A model generated the notes under the pieces. The model was not told where the DNA came from, did not search any database, and saw nothing but the letters and a program-made list of their open reading frames with translations. From contig NZ_JAJAUZ010000024.1 of the NCBI RefSeq assembly GCF_020532645.1, positions 47,412-111,411 on the forward strand: a stretch of DNA of 64,000 nucleotides, in the 5' to 3' direction. Position 1 is the stretch's first letter. The number at the start of each line of letters is the position of its first letter. The translations under genes were made by a program, and so were the position numbers. Positions 43,548 through 51,813 of this stretch are shown piece by piece. The DNA is from Streptomyces bambusae. Its GTDB lineage: Bacteria > Actinomycetota > Actinomycetes > Streptomycetales > Streptomycetaceae.

Positions 43548-44777
43548 ATGCCGCAGGGATTGAAAGACGTGCCGAAAGCCGTCTGGCTGCTCGCTGCCGG
43601 GGTGTTCGTCAACGCCCTCGTCAGCTTCAGCTTCGTCTTCGTGTTCGTGTACCTCACCGGGCCGCGCGGCCTCGGCACCGCCGAAGCCGGCCTGATCACC
43701 GGCCTCGGCGGGATCGGCCTGGTCGCCGGCAACTTCACCGGCGGCTGGTTCGGCGACCGGTTCGGCCACCGGCGGGTGCTGCTCGCCGCCTCCGCCGCCG
43801 GCGGCGCGGTGCTCTGCTGCCTGCCGCTCGCGCCCACGGCGCTGCTGTACGCCGTCCTGCCCGCCGCCCAGTACGCCTCGGGCGTCATACGGGCCGCCAA
43901 CTCCGCCCTCGTCGCGGTCACCGTCCCCGAAGGCTCCCGACGCCAGGCCTTCGCCGTCATCCGCTGCGTCTCCAACGGCGGCTTCACCCTCGGACCGCCG
44001 GCCGGCGCGCTGATCGCCACCACCCTGTCCTACGGCTGGATCTTCGTCCTCGACGGGCTCGGCACCCTCTTCTTCGCCCTGTGGACCGCCCGGGTCGTCC
44101 CCGCCCGCGGCGCAGCCGAAGCCGCCGCCGCCCCGGACGGGGGCCGGGGCGGCGGCCTCCTCCGCGACCTGCGGGCCCGGCCCGCGCTGCTGGTGCTGCT
44201 CGGCGCGATCGTCGTGACCGACGTCGTCTACCGCCAGCAGTACTACACGCTGCCCGCCTTCCTCGCCGACCACGGCATCGGGATCCAGGCGTTCGGCCTG
44301 GTCATCGCCCTCAACGGCGGGGTGATCCTGCTGCTCGAACTCCCGGCCGCCGTCGCCCTGCGGCACCGGCCGGCCCTCCAGGTCGTCGGCACCGGTCTGC
44401 TGCTGGTCGGCGCCGGGTACGCGGCCCTGCTGCTCGGCGCCGGCATCGCCGCCACCGCCCTGATGATGGTCCTGCTCAGCCTCGGCGAGATCCTCTACAA
44501 GACCACCGCCACCGCGTACGTCGCCGACGAATCGCCCGAGCACGCCATCGGCCGCTTCCAGAGCCTGTACGCCGGCGTGTCGGTCATCGGCGTCGTCATC
44601 GGCCCGCCGCTGGGAGGAGCCCTGTACGCGACCGCCCCGGCCCTCCTGTGGCCGCTGTGCGCCGGCCTCGGCCTGGCGGCCGGCTGCGCCGTCCTGTACG
44701 CGGGTCGCCGGGTCCGCCGGCGGGGCGCGCGACCGGCACATGAGACCGGTTCGCCCGCAGCGGCCGTCGCCGGTTAG
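43548..44777 (+). CDS. MFS transporter
   Basis: A 409-residue major facilitator with twelve predicted helices. The first-loop motif GNFTGGWFGDRFGHRRVLLAAS (family motif A) is clear, with a second half motif weaker. ATG 43548 (MPQGLKDVPKAVW) follows GGGGGCC. Divergent from the HxlR-peroxiredoxin gene, which probably controls it; the substrate is unknown, with a redox-active or toxic compound a guess. dapD starts 9 bp after its stop. Confidence 0.88.
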   Translation: MPQGLKDVPKAVWLLAAGVFVNALVSFSFVFVFVYLTGPRGLGTAEAGLITGLGGIGLVAGNFTGGWFGDRFGHRRVLLAASAAGGAVLCCLPLAPTALLYAVLPAAQYASGVIRAANSALVAVTVPEGSRRQAFAVIRCVSNGGFTLGPPAGALIATTLSYGWIFVLDGLGTLFFALWTARVVPARGAAEAAAAPDGGRGGGLLRDLRARPALLVLLGAIVVTDVVYRQQYYTLPAFLADHGIGIQAFGLVIALNGGVILLLELPAAVALRHRPALQVVGTGLLLVGAGYAALLLGAGIAATALMMVLLSLGEILYKTTATAYVADESPEHAIGRFQSLYAGVSVIGVVIGPPLGGALYATAPALLWPLCAGLGLAAGCAVLYAGRRVRRRGARPAHETGSPAAAVAG

Positions 44778-44786
44778 CGTTCGGGC

Positions 44787-45764
44787 ATGACTACGCGTAC
44801 CACCGGCGCCGTCGCCGCCGGACTTGCCACTCTCGCCTCCGACGGCACCGTCCTCGACACCTGGTTCCCCGCGCCCGCCCTGGTCGCGGAGGCCGGCCCG
44901 GCCGGCACCGAGCGCCTCACCGCCGAGCAGGCCGTGGAGTTCCTCGGCGCGGCCGCCGCGAAGGCCGTCCGCACGGACGCCGTCCGCGGTGTCGAGGTGG
45001 TCGCCGTCCGCACCACCGTCTCCTCGCTCGACGACAAGCCGCTGGACGCCCACGACGCCTACCTGCGCCTGCACCTGCTGAGCCACCGCCTGGTCAAGCC
45101 GCACGGCCAGAGCCTCGACGGCGTGTTCGGGCTGCTCGCCAACGTCGCCTGGACCTCGCTGGGCCCGGTCCCCGTCGACCAGGTCGAGACCGTCCGCCTG
45201 AACGCCCGCGCCGAGGGCCTGCACCTCCAGGTCACCTCGATCGACAAGTTCCCGCGGATGACCGACTACGTGGCCCCCAAGGGCGTGCGCATCGCCGACG
45301 CCGACCGGGTCCGTCTCGGCGCGCACCTCGCCGAGGGCACCACCGTCATGCACGAGGGCTTCGTCAACTTCAACGCGGGCACCCTCGGCACCTCCATGGT
45401 CGAGGGCCGCATCTCCGCCGGCGTCGTCGTCGGCGACGGGTCCGACATCGGCGGCGGCGCGTCCACCATGGGCACCCTGTCCGGCGGCGGCAAGCAGATC
45501 ATCTCCATCGGCGAGCGCTGCCTGCTCGGCGCCGAGTCCGGCATCGGCATCGCGCTCGGCGACGAGTGCATCGTCGAGGCCGGCCTGTACGTGACCGCGG
45601 GCACCCGGGTCACCCTGCCCGACGGCCAGGTCGTCAAGGCCCTGGAGCTGTCCGGCGCCAGCAACATCCTGTTCCGCCGCAACTCCACCACCGGCGCCGT
45701 CGAGGCCCGCCCGAACAACGCGGTCTGGGGCGGCCTGAACGACGTCCTGCACAGCCACAACTGA
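44787..45764 (+). CDS. dapD: 2,3,4,5-tetrahydropyridine-2,6-dicarboxylate N-succinyltransferase
   Basis: Succinylates tetrahydrodipicolinate in the succinylase branch of diaminopimelate/lysine biosynthesis. The 325-residue protein has the actinobacterial-type N-domain and a left-handed hexapeptide beta-helix (VRLGAHLAEGTTVMHEGFVNFNAG, MVEGRISAGVVVGDGSDIGGG, ECIVEAGLYVTAG). ATG 44787. It lies just behind the MFS gene but is probably expressed independently. A perfect terminator follows. Confidence 0.96.
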   Translation: MTTRTTGAVAAGLATLASDGTVLDTWFPAPALVAEAGPAGTERLTAEQAVEFLGAAAAKAVRTDAVRGVEVVAVRTTVSSLDDKPLDAHDAYLRLHLLSHRLVKPHGQSLDGVFGLLANVAWTSLGPVPVDQVETVRLNARAEGLHLQVTSIDKFPRMTDYVAPKGVRIADADRVRLGAHLAEGTTVMHEGFVNFNAGTLGTSMVEGRISAGVVVGDGSDIGGGASTMGTLSGGGKQIISIGERCLLGAESGIGIALGDECIVEAGLYVTAGTRVTLPDGQVVKALELSGASNILFRRNSTTGAVEARPNNAVWGGLNDVLHSHN

Positions 45765-45780
45765 GGCTCCCCGCACCACG

Positions 45781-45826
45781 CGAACGCCCTCCCCGGCAGC
45801 CGTACGGCGATCGGGGAGGGCGTTCG
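45781..45826. terminator. Bidirectional terminator after dapD
   Basis: Perfect 15-bp arms CGAACGCCCTCCCCG (45781-45795) and CGGGGAGGGCGTTCG (45812-45826). The loop includes a second palindrome GCCGTACGGC (45799-45808). It serves dapD and the convergent small membrane-protein gene. Confidence 0.9.
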
Positions 45827-45851
45827 TGCGTGCCGGCGGCGCTGCGGCCGG

Positions 45852-46106
45852 TCAGTTGAGGGGGATCGTGCGGACCAGGCCGGCGAAGGCCTCCTGCTCC
45901 TCCGGGGTCAGCTCGACCCGCTCCATCGGATGCGAGGCCGCACTGCGCTGCGCCGGAATGACGGCGAGGCCCTCGTACGCGCCCGGCTCCGGGTGGTGGA
46001 AGCGGCTGTCCCACAGCATGTGACCGAGGCCGAGTACCCAGACCACGGCCGCCACGAGCAGCACGCCGAGGCCGATCTGCTGGGCGAGCGAGATGGAGGT
46101 GAACAC
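45852..46106 (-). CDS. Small single-span membrane protein, unknown
   Basis: An 84-residue protein with one N-terminal helix (QQIGLGVLLVAAVVWVLGLGHML) and a charged C-terminal tail ending in EEQEAFAGLVRTIPLN. GTG start 46106 with GGAGGA 7-12 bases upstream, a strong ribosome site that supports it being real. No family recognised. Confidence 0.7.
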   Translation of the reverse strand: MFTSISLAQQIGLGVLLVAAVVWVLGLGHMLWDSRFHHPEPGAYEGLAVIPAQRSAASHPMERVELTPEEQEAFAGLVRTIPLN

Positions 46107-46263
46107 GCGGTCCTCCGGAGGTGGAGTGCGGGCGCAGACGATTCCTGCGTGGGGACACTCAACACCACAACCGGACGAAACGCCGAGTGGGTGTGGCGAG
46201 GATCACGCCAGTGCCGAAGGTCCCGAACCCTCCGGGGAAAGCCCCCGGGCGCCGAAGTGTGGC

Positions 46264-46295
46264 AGGGGCCCGGCCGGGACGGCGGCCGGGCCCCT
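46264..46295. terminator. Terminator downstream of the secreted nuclease
   Basis: Arms AGGGGCCCGGCCG (46264-46276) and CGGCCGGGCCCCT (46283-46295) around a 6-base loop, beyond the 3' end (46331) of the minus-strand nuclease gene. Confidence 0.8.
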
Positions 46296-46330
46296 TCTTC
46301 CGCCCGCGAACGGGGGAAGCGTGCCCCCTG

Positions 46331-48184
46331 TTACGGAATGAAGCGCAGGACCTGGGGGTCGTGGTCGCTGTTCTGGTCGGAGAACTCCGCGTTGATGTGC
46401 ACGCTGTCGTAGCTGAAGTTCTTCACGCCGGGGCTGGTCAGGATCTGGTCCAGCACCTGCGAGTTGCCCTGGTACACGTACGAGTACCGCTCGGAGCGCG
46501 GCAGCGACATGATCGCCGGGTACAGCGCACCGCCGTCGGTCAGCGCCTTCGTGGTCCCGGAGAACTCGAAGTCGTTGATGTCGCCGAGGGTGATGACCCG
46601 CGCGTTGCGCTGGACCTGGATCAGGTCCTTCACGAAGGTGTTGACGGCCTGGGCCTGGAGCAGGCGCTTGGCCTCCGACGGGCGGGCCGGCGGCTGGTGG
46701 TGCGAGGTCAGGGCCTCGTCGCCGCCCTTGGAGCCGAAGTGGTTCGCGATCACGAAGACCGTGCGGCCGCGGAAGACGAACTCGCCGGCGAGCGGCTTGC
46801 GGCTGCTGTCCCAGGCGGTGTTCGCCGGGTCGATGCGGCCGGGGGAGTGGGTCAGGGCGGCGTGGCCCTCCCGGTCGAAGACACCGGTGCCCGTCGTGGC
46901 GTTGCCGCCGTCGCGGTCGGTGAAGGAGACCCGATCCGGGTTGAACAGGAAGACCTGGCGGATGTTGCCGCCGGGCTCGCCGCCGTCCTTGTTGTTCTCG
47001 GGGTCGATCGAGCGCCAGGCGTACGCGGGACCGCCCGCGGCCTTGATGGCGTCCGTGAACTTGGTGAGGGTCTGGTCGGCGGCGACGGTGCCGTCGTTCT
47101 TCGCGCCGTTGTTGTCCTGGATCTCCTCCAGGGCCAGGATGTCCGGCGAGGCCAGGTTCTCGACGACCGCCTTGGCGAGCGCGTCGAACTTCTCCTGCGG
47201 GTCGGACGGGTCGAGGTTCTCCACGTTGTACGTGGCCACGGCCAGTTCGCCCGGCTTCTGGGCGCGGGTGGTCTCGCGCGGCAGGTTCTTCGACACGACG
47301 GTGCCGAGGGTGCGCGCGACCAGGGTGTAGCCGCCGAACTGGTTGAAGTCCAGCGGGCCTTCGGTGGTGCCGGTCAGCCGGTCGCCGACGTTGGCCACCG
47401 GGAACGGCTGCTGGGCCAGCGGCGCGAGCTGCTGGACCTGGAGGCGGCCGGTGTTCTGCGACTCGTACGAGCCGTAGACGGTGCCGCCGCGCTTGTTGCT
47501 GTTCTCCCAGCCCTTGACCGTGACCCACAGCTCCGCGTACGGGTCGGTGGCGCCGACCACGCGGGAGGTGCCGATGCGGACGTTCATGCCCTCGAGGGAC
47601 TCGTAGTAGTCCAGGGCGTAGGTGTCCGGGGCGAGGGCCAGGCCGTTGATCGAGCCGCCCGCGGCCGCGTCGCCGGCCGGCGCGTACTGCTCGGGCACCG
47701 AGTACTCGTTGATGTGCTCGGCCTCCGGCAGCGGGTTGCCGGAGGAGACCACCGTGACGGTGGGCTTGCTGATCTGGGTCGCCGACTGGTTGCCGGAGTT
47801 CAGACCGCCGGGGACGTACTCGCCGACGAGGCCGTTGACCTTGACGGCGTCGCCGACGGCGACGGTCGGGTTCGAGCCGGTGAAGACGAAGACGCCCTCG
47901 CTGGTGGCCGCGTCGTCGTCGGCCTGCGGGTCCTGGATCCAGAAGCCCTTCGAGCCGTACGAGCGGACACCCGTGACGATGCCCTCGATGCCGGTGACCT
48001 GCTTGCCGGCATAGGGGGATATACGGGTGGTGCCCTGGATGTCGTGAATGCGCAGGGACGTTTCGCCATCAGCGGCGGAAGCGGTGGTTCCGGCGAGCAG
48101 GCCGGCGGCCAGCGCGGAGGCCACGACGGCTGCCACGGCAGCGGAACGGGAAATGGGTCCGGTCACCTGAGGACGGGAACGCAT
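46331..48184 (-). CDS. Secreted endonuclease/exonuclease/phosphatase-family nuclease (ExeM/NucH-like)
   Basis: A 617-residue exported enzyme. A signal peptide (RSAAVAAVVASALAAGLLAGTTASA) is followed by an OB-fold-like domain (IHDIQGTTRISPYAGKQVTGIEGIVTGVRS) and, from about residue 310, an EEP (DNase I-like) domain. Catalytic boxes: ATYNVENLDP, ILALEEIQDN (metal Glu), FVIANHFGSKGG, ITLGDINDFEF and the final SDHDPQVLRF (Asp-His). ATG 48184 begins the signal peptide; the earlier GTG/ATG at 48253 would disrupt it. It probably digests extracellular nucleic acid. The nearby PhoX phosphatase fits phosphate scavenging. Confidence 0.92.
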   Translation of the reverse strand: MRSRPQVTGPISRSAAVAAVVASALAAGLLAGTTASAADGETSLRIHDIQGTTRISPYAGKQVTGIEGIVTGVRSYGSKGFWIQDPQADDDAATSEGVFVFTGSNPTVAVGDAVKVNGLVGEYVPGGLNSGNQSATQISKPTVTVVSSGNPLPEAEHINEYSVPEQYAPAGDAAAGGSINGLALAPDTYALDYYESLEGMNVRIGTSRVVGATDPYAELWVTVKGWENSNKRGGTVYGSYESQNTGRLQVQQLAPLAQQPFPVANVGDRLTGTTEGPLDFNQFGGYTLVARTLGTVVSKNLPRETTRAQKPGELAVATYNVENLDPSDPQEKFDALAKAVVENLASPDILALEEIQDNNGAKNDGTVAADQTLTKFTDAIKAAGGPAYAWRSIDPENNKDGGEPGGNIRQVFLFNPDRVSFTDRDGGNATTGTGVFDREGHAALTHSPGRIDPANTAWDSSRKPLAGEFVFRGRTVFVIANHFGSKGGDEALTSHHQPPARPSEAKRLLQAQAVNTFVKDLIQVQRNARVITLGDINDFEFSGTTKALTDGGALYPAIMSLPRSERYSYVYQGNSQVLDQILTSPGVKNFSYDSVHINAEFSDQNSDHDPQVLRFIP

Positions 48185-48446
48185 GGTCGGAACTCCGGTA
48201 TGTGGATGAGGGAACGGAGTGGCGGATCCGTGTACGAGATCTACGCGCGTCAATGTCTTGCGTGACCAGGCACGTTGTCAAGGGCCTCCGAGAAGACGGC
48301 GGCTGACGGTCCGGTGAACGGGTCGGGATGGGGTGAAATGCCGTCTACGCTGGGGCCCGCCGTGGCCTTTCCCACACGGCTCCGGGCCCCGTACCGCCCC
48401 GCTGCGGCGGGCCCGGCCCGCCCCATGCGACGAGGAGAAACCCCCG

Positions 48447-49925
48447 ATGTCCGCTGAGCGCCCCACGCTGCCGCCGGTGCGGCTGCACTCCGACGCGGAG
48501 CTGGCCCGCGACGCCCTCGCGACGCCGCTGCTCGCCCGCGCGGTGCGGCTGGCCCGCTGGGCCGGGCCCGCCACGCGGGTCGGCGCCGGCGGCGAACTCG
48601 TCGAAGACCAGCTGCCGGCCGCGGCCGAGCACATCGGCCTCGACGCCGACCCGGACGGCGCCGCGTACGCCGGCGAGGCGTGGCGGGTCGCCGTGGACAC
48701 CGGGCTCGTCGAGGTGACGGAGGCCGCCGAGGACACCGGCGGGGACGCCGACTCCGGCGGCACCGTGGTCCAGGGCGAGGACCTCGCCCTCGTCACCGGC
48801 GGCTCCCCGGCCGACGTCCTCGACCTGTGGCTCACCGCGCTCGACACCGTCCTCGCCGATGCCGCCGTGCCGGACCTCGACGACCTCGTGGACGCCCTCG
48901 ACGCCGGCGGGCAGATCGACTTCTCCCAGCTCGACTGGGACCCGCAGCACGAGGCCGACTTCCTCGACGGCGTCCTCGCCAACCTCTACCTGCTCACCGC
49001 CTCCGAGGGCGGCGCCGGCGACGGGCCGGTCCCGCTGCCCGTGCTCGCCGCCTCGATGATCGTGCCCGACGACATGGCCGAGCCCACCGACGAGGTGCTG
49101 GAGCAGGTCTCCGACGCGATGATGCGGCTCGACGACCAGTTCCGGCAGCTGGAGCCGATCGGACTCGTCGAGTACCGGCCGGTCGACGAGGCACTGATGG
49201 CCGAGGTGGAAGAGGCCGAGGCGGCCGCAGTGAGCGCCGAGACCTCCGGCGTCGACCCCGAGGACGTCTCCCGGTACGGGCTGGTCCGGCTGACCCCGCT
49301 CGGCCTGTTCGGCGTACGCGCCCGGATGCTGGAGGCCGGGGTGGCCGCCCCGGCCGTCGGCGACTGGGCGGACAAGGGCGCGGACGCCCTGCTGGACGCC
49401 GTGGCCGTGTTCTCCGAGGACCTCGCGCAGGCCGAGATCGAGACCTGGCTGGCCCGCCGCGAGGTGCCGGGCGCCGCCGCCGAACTGCTCGCCGCCGCCC
49501 GCGGCGGGGACCCCGGCGGACCGCTGCGCCGACTCCGCTGCCAGCAGGCGCTCGCGCTCGCCGACGCGGCCGCCGAACCCGCGGTGCGCGCGGTCCTCGA
49601 CGACCCCGAACTCGGCGGCCTGGCCCGGGTCTGGCTGGCCGAACGCGGCGCCGCCGACGTGCCGGCACCCGACCAGGCCATGGTGTTCTGGCTCACCGTC
49701 GACACCATCGCGGCCCAGCTCGGCGCCGACGGCGAGACGGAGGGCCTGGCCGCCCTGATGGCCGGTCTGACCGAGGGCCACAGCGGGTTCTTCGACGCTG
49801 TCTGGCGGGTCCCGCACCCGGCCACGGCCGACGTGCTGGAGGCCATGGGCCGCCTGCACCCGGACCGCAAGGCGGCGAAGGAGGCCCGGAAGGCGGCCTT
49901 CAAGGCGCGGTCCGTGCAGGGCTGA
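48447..49925 (+). CDS. Unknown 492-residue acidic protein
   Basis: A soluble, strongly acidic protein with long Ala/Leu/Glu-rich helical stretches; starts MSAERPTLPPVRLHSDAELARDALATPLLARAVRLARW. I do not recognise a domain. No signal or membrane span. ATG 48447 follows CGAGGAGAAA. It lies divergent from the secreted nuclease and just upstream of phoX, with its C-terminal Lys/Arg-rich tail (HPDRKAAKEARKAAFKARS). Homologues with this N-terminus occur in many Streptomyces, from memory. Confidence 0.75.
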   Translation: MSAERPTLPPVRLHSDAELARDALATPLLARAVRLARWAGPATRVGAGGELVEDQLPAAAEHIGLDADPDGAAYAGEAWRVAVDTGLVEVTEAAEDTGGDADSGGTVVQGEDLALVTGGSPADVLDLWLTALDTVLADAAVPDLDDLVDALDAGGQIDFSQLDWDPQHEADFLDGVLANLYLLTASEGGAGDGPVPLPVLAASMIVPDDMAEPTDEVLEQVSDAMMRLDDQFRQLEPIGLVEYRPVDEALMAEVEEAEAAAVSAETSGVDPEDVSRYGLVRLTPLGLFGVRARMLEAGVAAPAVGDWADKGADALLDAVAVFSEDLAQAEIETWLARREVPGAAAELLAAARGGDPGGPLRRLRCQQALALADAAAEPAVRAVLDDPELGGLARVWLAERGAADVPAPDQAMVFWLTVDTIAAQLGADGETEGLAALMAGLTEGHSGFFDAVWRVPHPATADVLEAMGRLHPDRKAAKEARKAAFKARSVQG

Positions 49926-49982
49926 CGGGGCGGCCGCGGGGCCGGCGGGCCGCAGGCAGGAAACGGCCCGTCTTCGTGGGGT

Positions 49983-50004
49983 GTTCAACCGGAGTTCAGC
50001 CATG
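49983..50004 (+). promoter_or_regulatory. Probable PHO box (PhoP binding site) upstream of phoX
   Basis: Two 11-bp direct-repeat units, GTTCAACCGGA (49983-49993) and GTTCAGCCATG (49994-50004), match the Streptomyces PHO-box layout of adjacent 11-bp units with GTTCA in the conserved positions. Distance to the phoX ATG is 80 bp. Confidence 0.65.
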
Positions 50005-50084
50005 GGCGGGAGCCTGTGCGCCGTCCCCCCGGGCACCGCCCGGGGGATCCCCGCTCCGCGCACACGTCCCCACGAGGAGAGCCG

Positions 50085-51536
50085 ATGCCGCTCAGCCGCC
50101 GAGAATTCACCGCCCGCACCGCGACCGCGGGGGCCGGACTCGCCCTCACGGGCACCGTCGCCGCCCTCGCCACCGCCCCCGGCGCACTGGCCGCCGACGA
50201 GACCGCCGGCCCCGCCGCGGGCGAGGACGGCCACGGTGACCGGTGCGCCCCCGGGTACGGGCCGCTGCTCCCCGACCCTGCGGGCATCCTCGCGCTGCCG
50301 GCCGGCTTCTCGTACCGGGTCCTGACCCACAGCGGCGTCACCACGCTGGAGTCCGGCGAGCCCACCCCCGAGAAGCACGACGGCACCGCCGCCTTCGAGG
50401 GCCCCCGCGGCGTCACCCTCCTCGTCAACAACCACGAGCTGAAGGGCCGGCGGTCCTCCTGGGCCCGCCCGGTGCCGCTCGCCGAGGGGCTCGTCTACGA
50501 CCCGGCCGCGGCCGGCGGCTGCACGGTCGTCGAGGTCCGCCGCGGCGGCGAGGTCGCCGAATGGGTCGGCATCGCGGGCACCTCGACCAACTGCGCCGGC
50601 GGCACCACCCCCTGGGGCACCTGGCTGACCTGCGAGGAGACCGAGGACCTCGCGGGCAGGAACGGCATGACCAAGGACCACGGCTACGTCTTCGAGGTCG
50701 ACCCGCACGACCGCCGCGCCAACCGGGACCCGCGCCCGGTCAAGGCCTTCGGCCGGTACGCGCACGAGGCCGTCGTCATCGACCCCAAGCGCGGCCACGC
50801 CTACCTCACCGAGGACGCCTCCGGCCCGAACGGCCTGCTCTACCGCTGGGTCCCGCCGCAGGGCTTCCGGCACGGCCGCGGCCGGCTGCGCACCCTCGCC
50901 GACGACGCGGGCGTCCTCCAGGCGGCCAAGTGCTTCGACAGCGCGGGCCGGTTCGTGGACGACCTGTCCCGGGCCACCCGGATCGGAACCGTCTACGGGG
51001 TCGACTGGGCCGACGTACCCGACCGGGACGCCCGTACGGTGCCGGTGCGCAAGCAGTTCGGCGAGGGCGCGGTCACCCGGGCCCGCAAGCTGGAGGGCAT
51101 GTGGTGGGCCGACGGCGGCGCGTACTTCGTCTCCTCGTACGCGCGGGAGGAGAGCCCGGGCGCCGCGCACGACGGCCAGGTGTGGTTCTACGACCCGAAG
51201 CGGCGCACCGTCCGGCTGACCGTGCTGCTCGGCGTGAACGCGGACCCGTCGGCGGACGGCGGCTACGACGGCCCCGACAACATCACCGTCTCGCCCTACG
51301 GCGGCCTGGTCATCGCCGAGGACGGCTCGGGGCTCCAGCACCTGTTCGGCGCGACGGAGAGCGGGCGCACCTACCCGCTGGCGCGCAACGAGCTGAACAT
51401 CGGCACCGCGGAGGAGCCGGAGTACTCGGAGTTCGCGGGCGTGTGCTTCTCGCCCGACGGGCGGACGCTGTTCGCCTGCATCCAGGAGCCGGGGGTCATG
51501 GTCGCCGTCACGGGGCCGTGGCGGCGGAAGCGGTGA
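50085..51536 (+). CDS. PhoX-family alkaline phosphatase (Tat-exported)
   Basis: A 483-residue PhoX-family (DUF839) beta-propeller protein, Fe/Ca-dependent phosphatase in characterised members. The twin-arginine signal SRREFTARTATAGAGLALTGTVAALATAPGALA targets it to Tat export. Family segments include VTLLVNNHEL, GTWLTCEETED, GYVFEVDPHD, HEAVVIDPKRGHAYLTEDASG and the late DNITVSPYGGLVIAEDG. ATG 50085 follows GAGGAGAG. An upstream PHO box points to induction under phosphate limitation by PhoP. Confidence 0.92.
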   Translation: MPLSRREFTARTATAGAGLALTGTVAALATAPGALAADETAGPAAGEDGHGDRCAPGYGPLLPDPAGILALPAGFSYRVLTHSGVTTLESGEPTPEKHDGTAAFEGPRGVTLLVNNHELKGRRSSWARPVPLAEGLVYDPAAAGGCTVVEVRRGGEVAEWVGIAGTSTNCAGGTTPWGTWLTCEETEDLAGRNGMTKDHGYVFEVDPHDRRANRDPRPVKAFGRYAHEAVVIDPKRGHAYLTEDASGPNGLLYRWVPPQGFRHGRGRLRTLADDAGVLQAAKCFDSAGRFVDDLSRATRIGTVYGVDWADVPDRDARTVPVRKQFGEGAVTRARKLEGMWWADGGAYFVSSYAREESPGAAHDGQVWFYDPKRRTVRLTVLLGVNADPSADGGYDGPDNITVSPYGGLVIAEDGSGLQHLFGATESGRTYPLARNELNIGTAEEPEYSEFAGVCFSPDGRTLFACIQEPGVMVAVTGPWRRKR

Positions 51537-51551
51537 GCGGTTCCTGACGCG

Positions 51552-51734
51552 TCAGCAGAGTTCCGCGGCTGCGGCCTCCGCGCGGGAGGCCGCAGCCCAC
51601 TCCTCCAGCAGGAACTCGTAGGCCTCGGCCGGCCACTCATCACCCGCGAGGTTGTCCACGAGCAGCCGTATCGCGTCGTTCGCCTCGGCGGCGGAAGGAC
51701 GCGCGGGGCCCGCGGGGGTGAGTGTGTCGTACAT
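51552..51734 (-). CDS. Small hypothetical protein (60 residues)
   Basis: A 60-residue acidic, helical protein, MYDTLTPAGPARPSAAEANDAIR..., conserved in tone with actinobacterial small proteins but no known domain. ATG 51734 is preferred; an in-frame start at 51794 would add 20 non-conserved residues. It is convergent with phoX. Confidence 0.55.
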   Translation of the reverse strand: MYDTLTPAGPARPSAAEANDAIRLLVDNLAGDEWPAEAYEFLLEEWAAASRAEAAAAELC

Positions 51735-51813
51735 GGGATCCAGGTTAGGGGCGGGCACTGACGGTGACCGTTGATTTTCGCTCGAATGTGTCACGTCGTA
51801 CCCGCCCCCTCCG

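Noticed and set aside
46107..46263. Riboswitch (ydaO-like) in the gap between the small membrane protein and the nuclease
   Set aside because: GC-rich hairpins are present but I could not fit any riboswitch core; the terminator at 46264 accounts for the best stem.
48311..48340. PHO box for the secreted nuclease
   Set aside because: Reverse-strand TTCACC motifs are spaced about 19 bp and lie more than 125 bp upstream of the nuclease start, closer to the 48447 gene.
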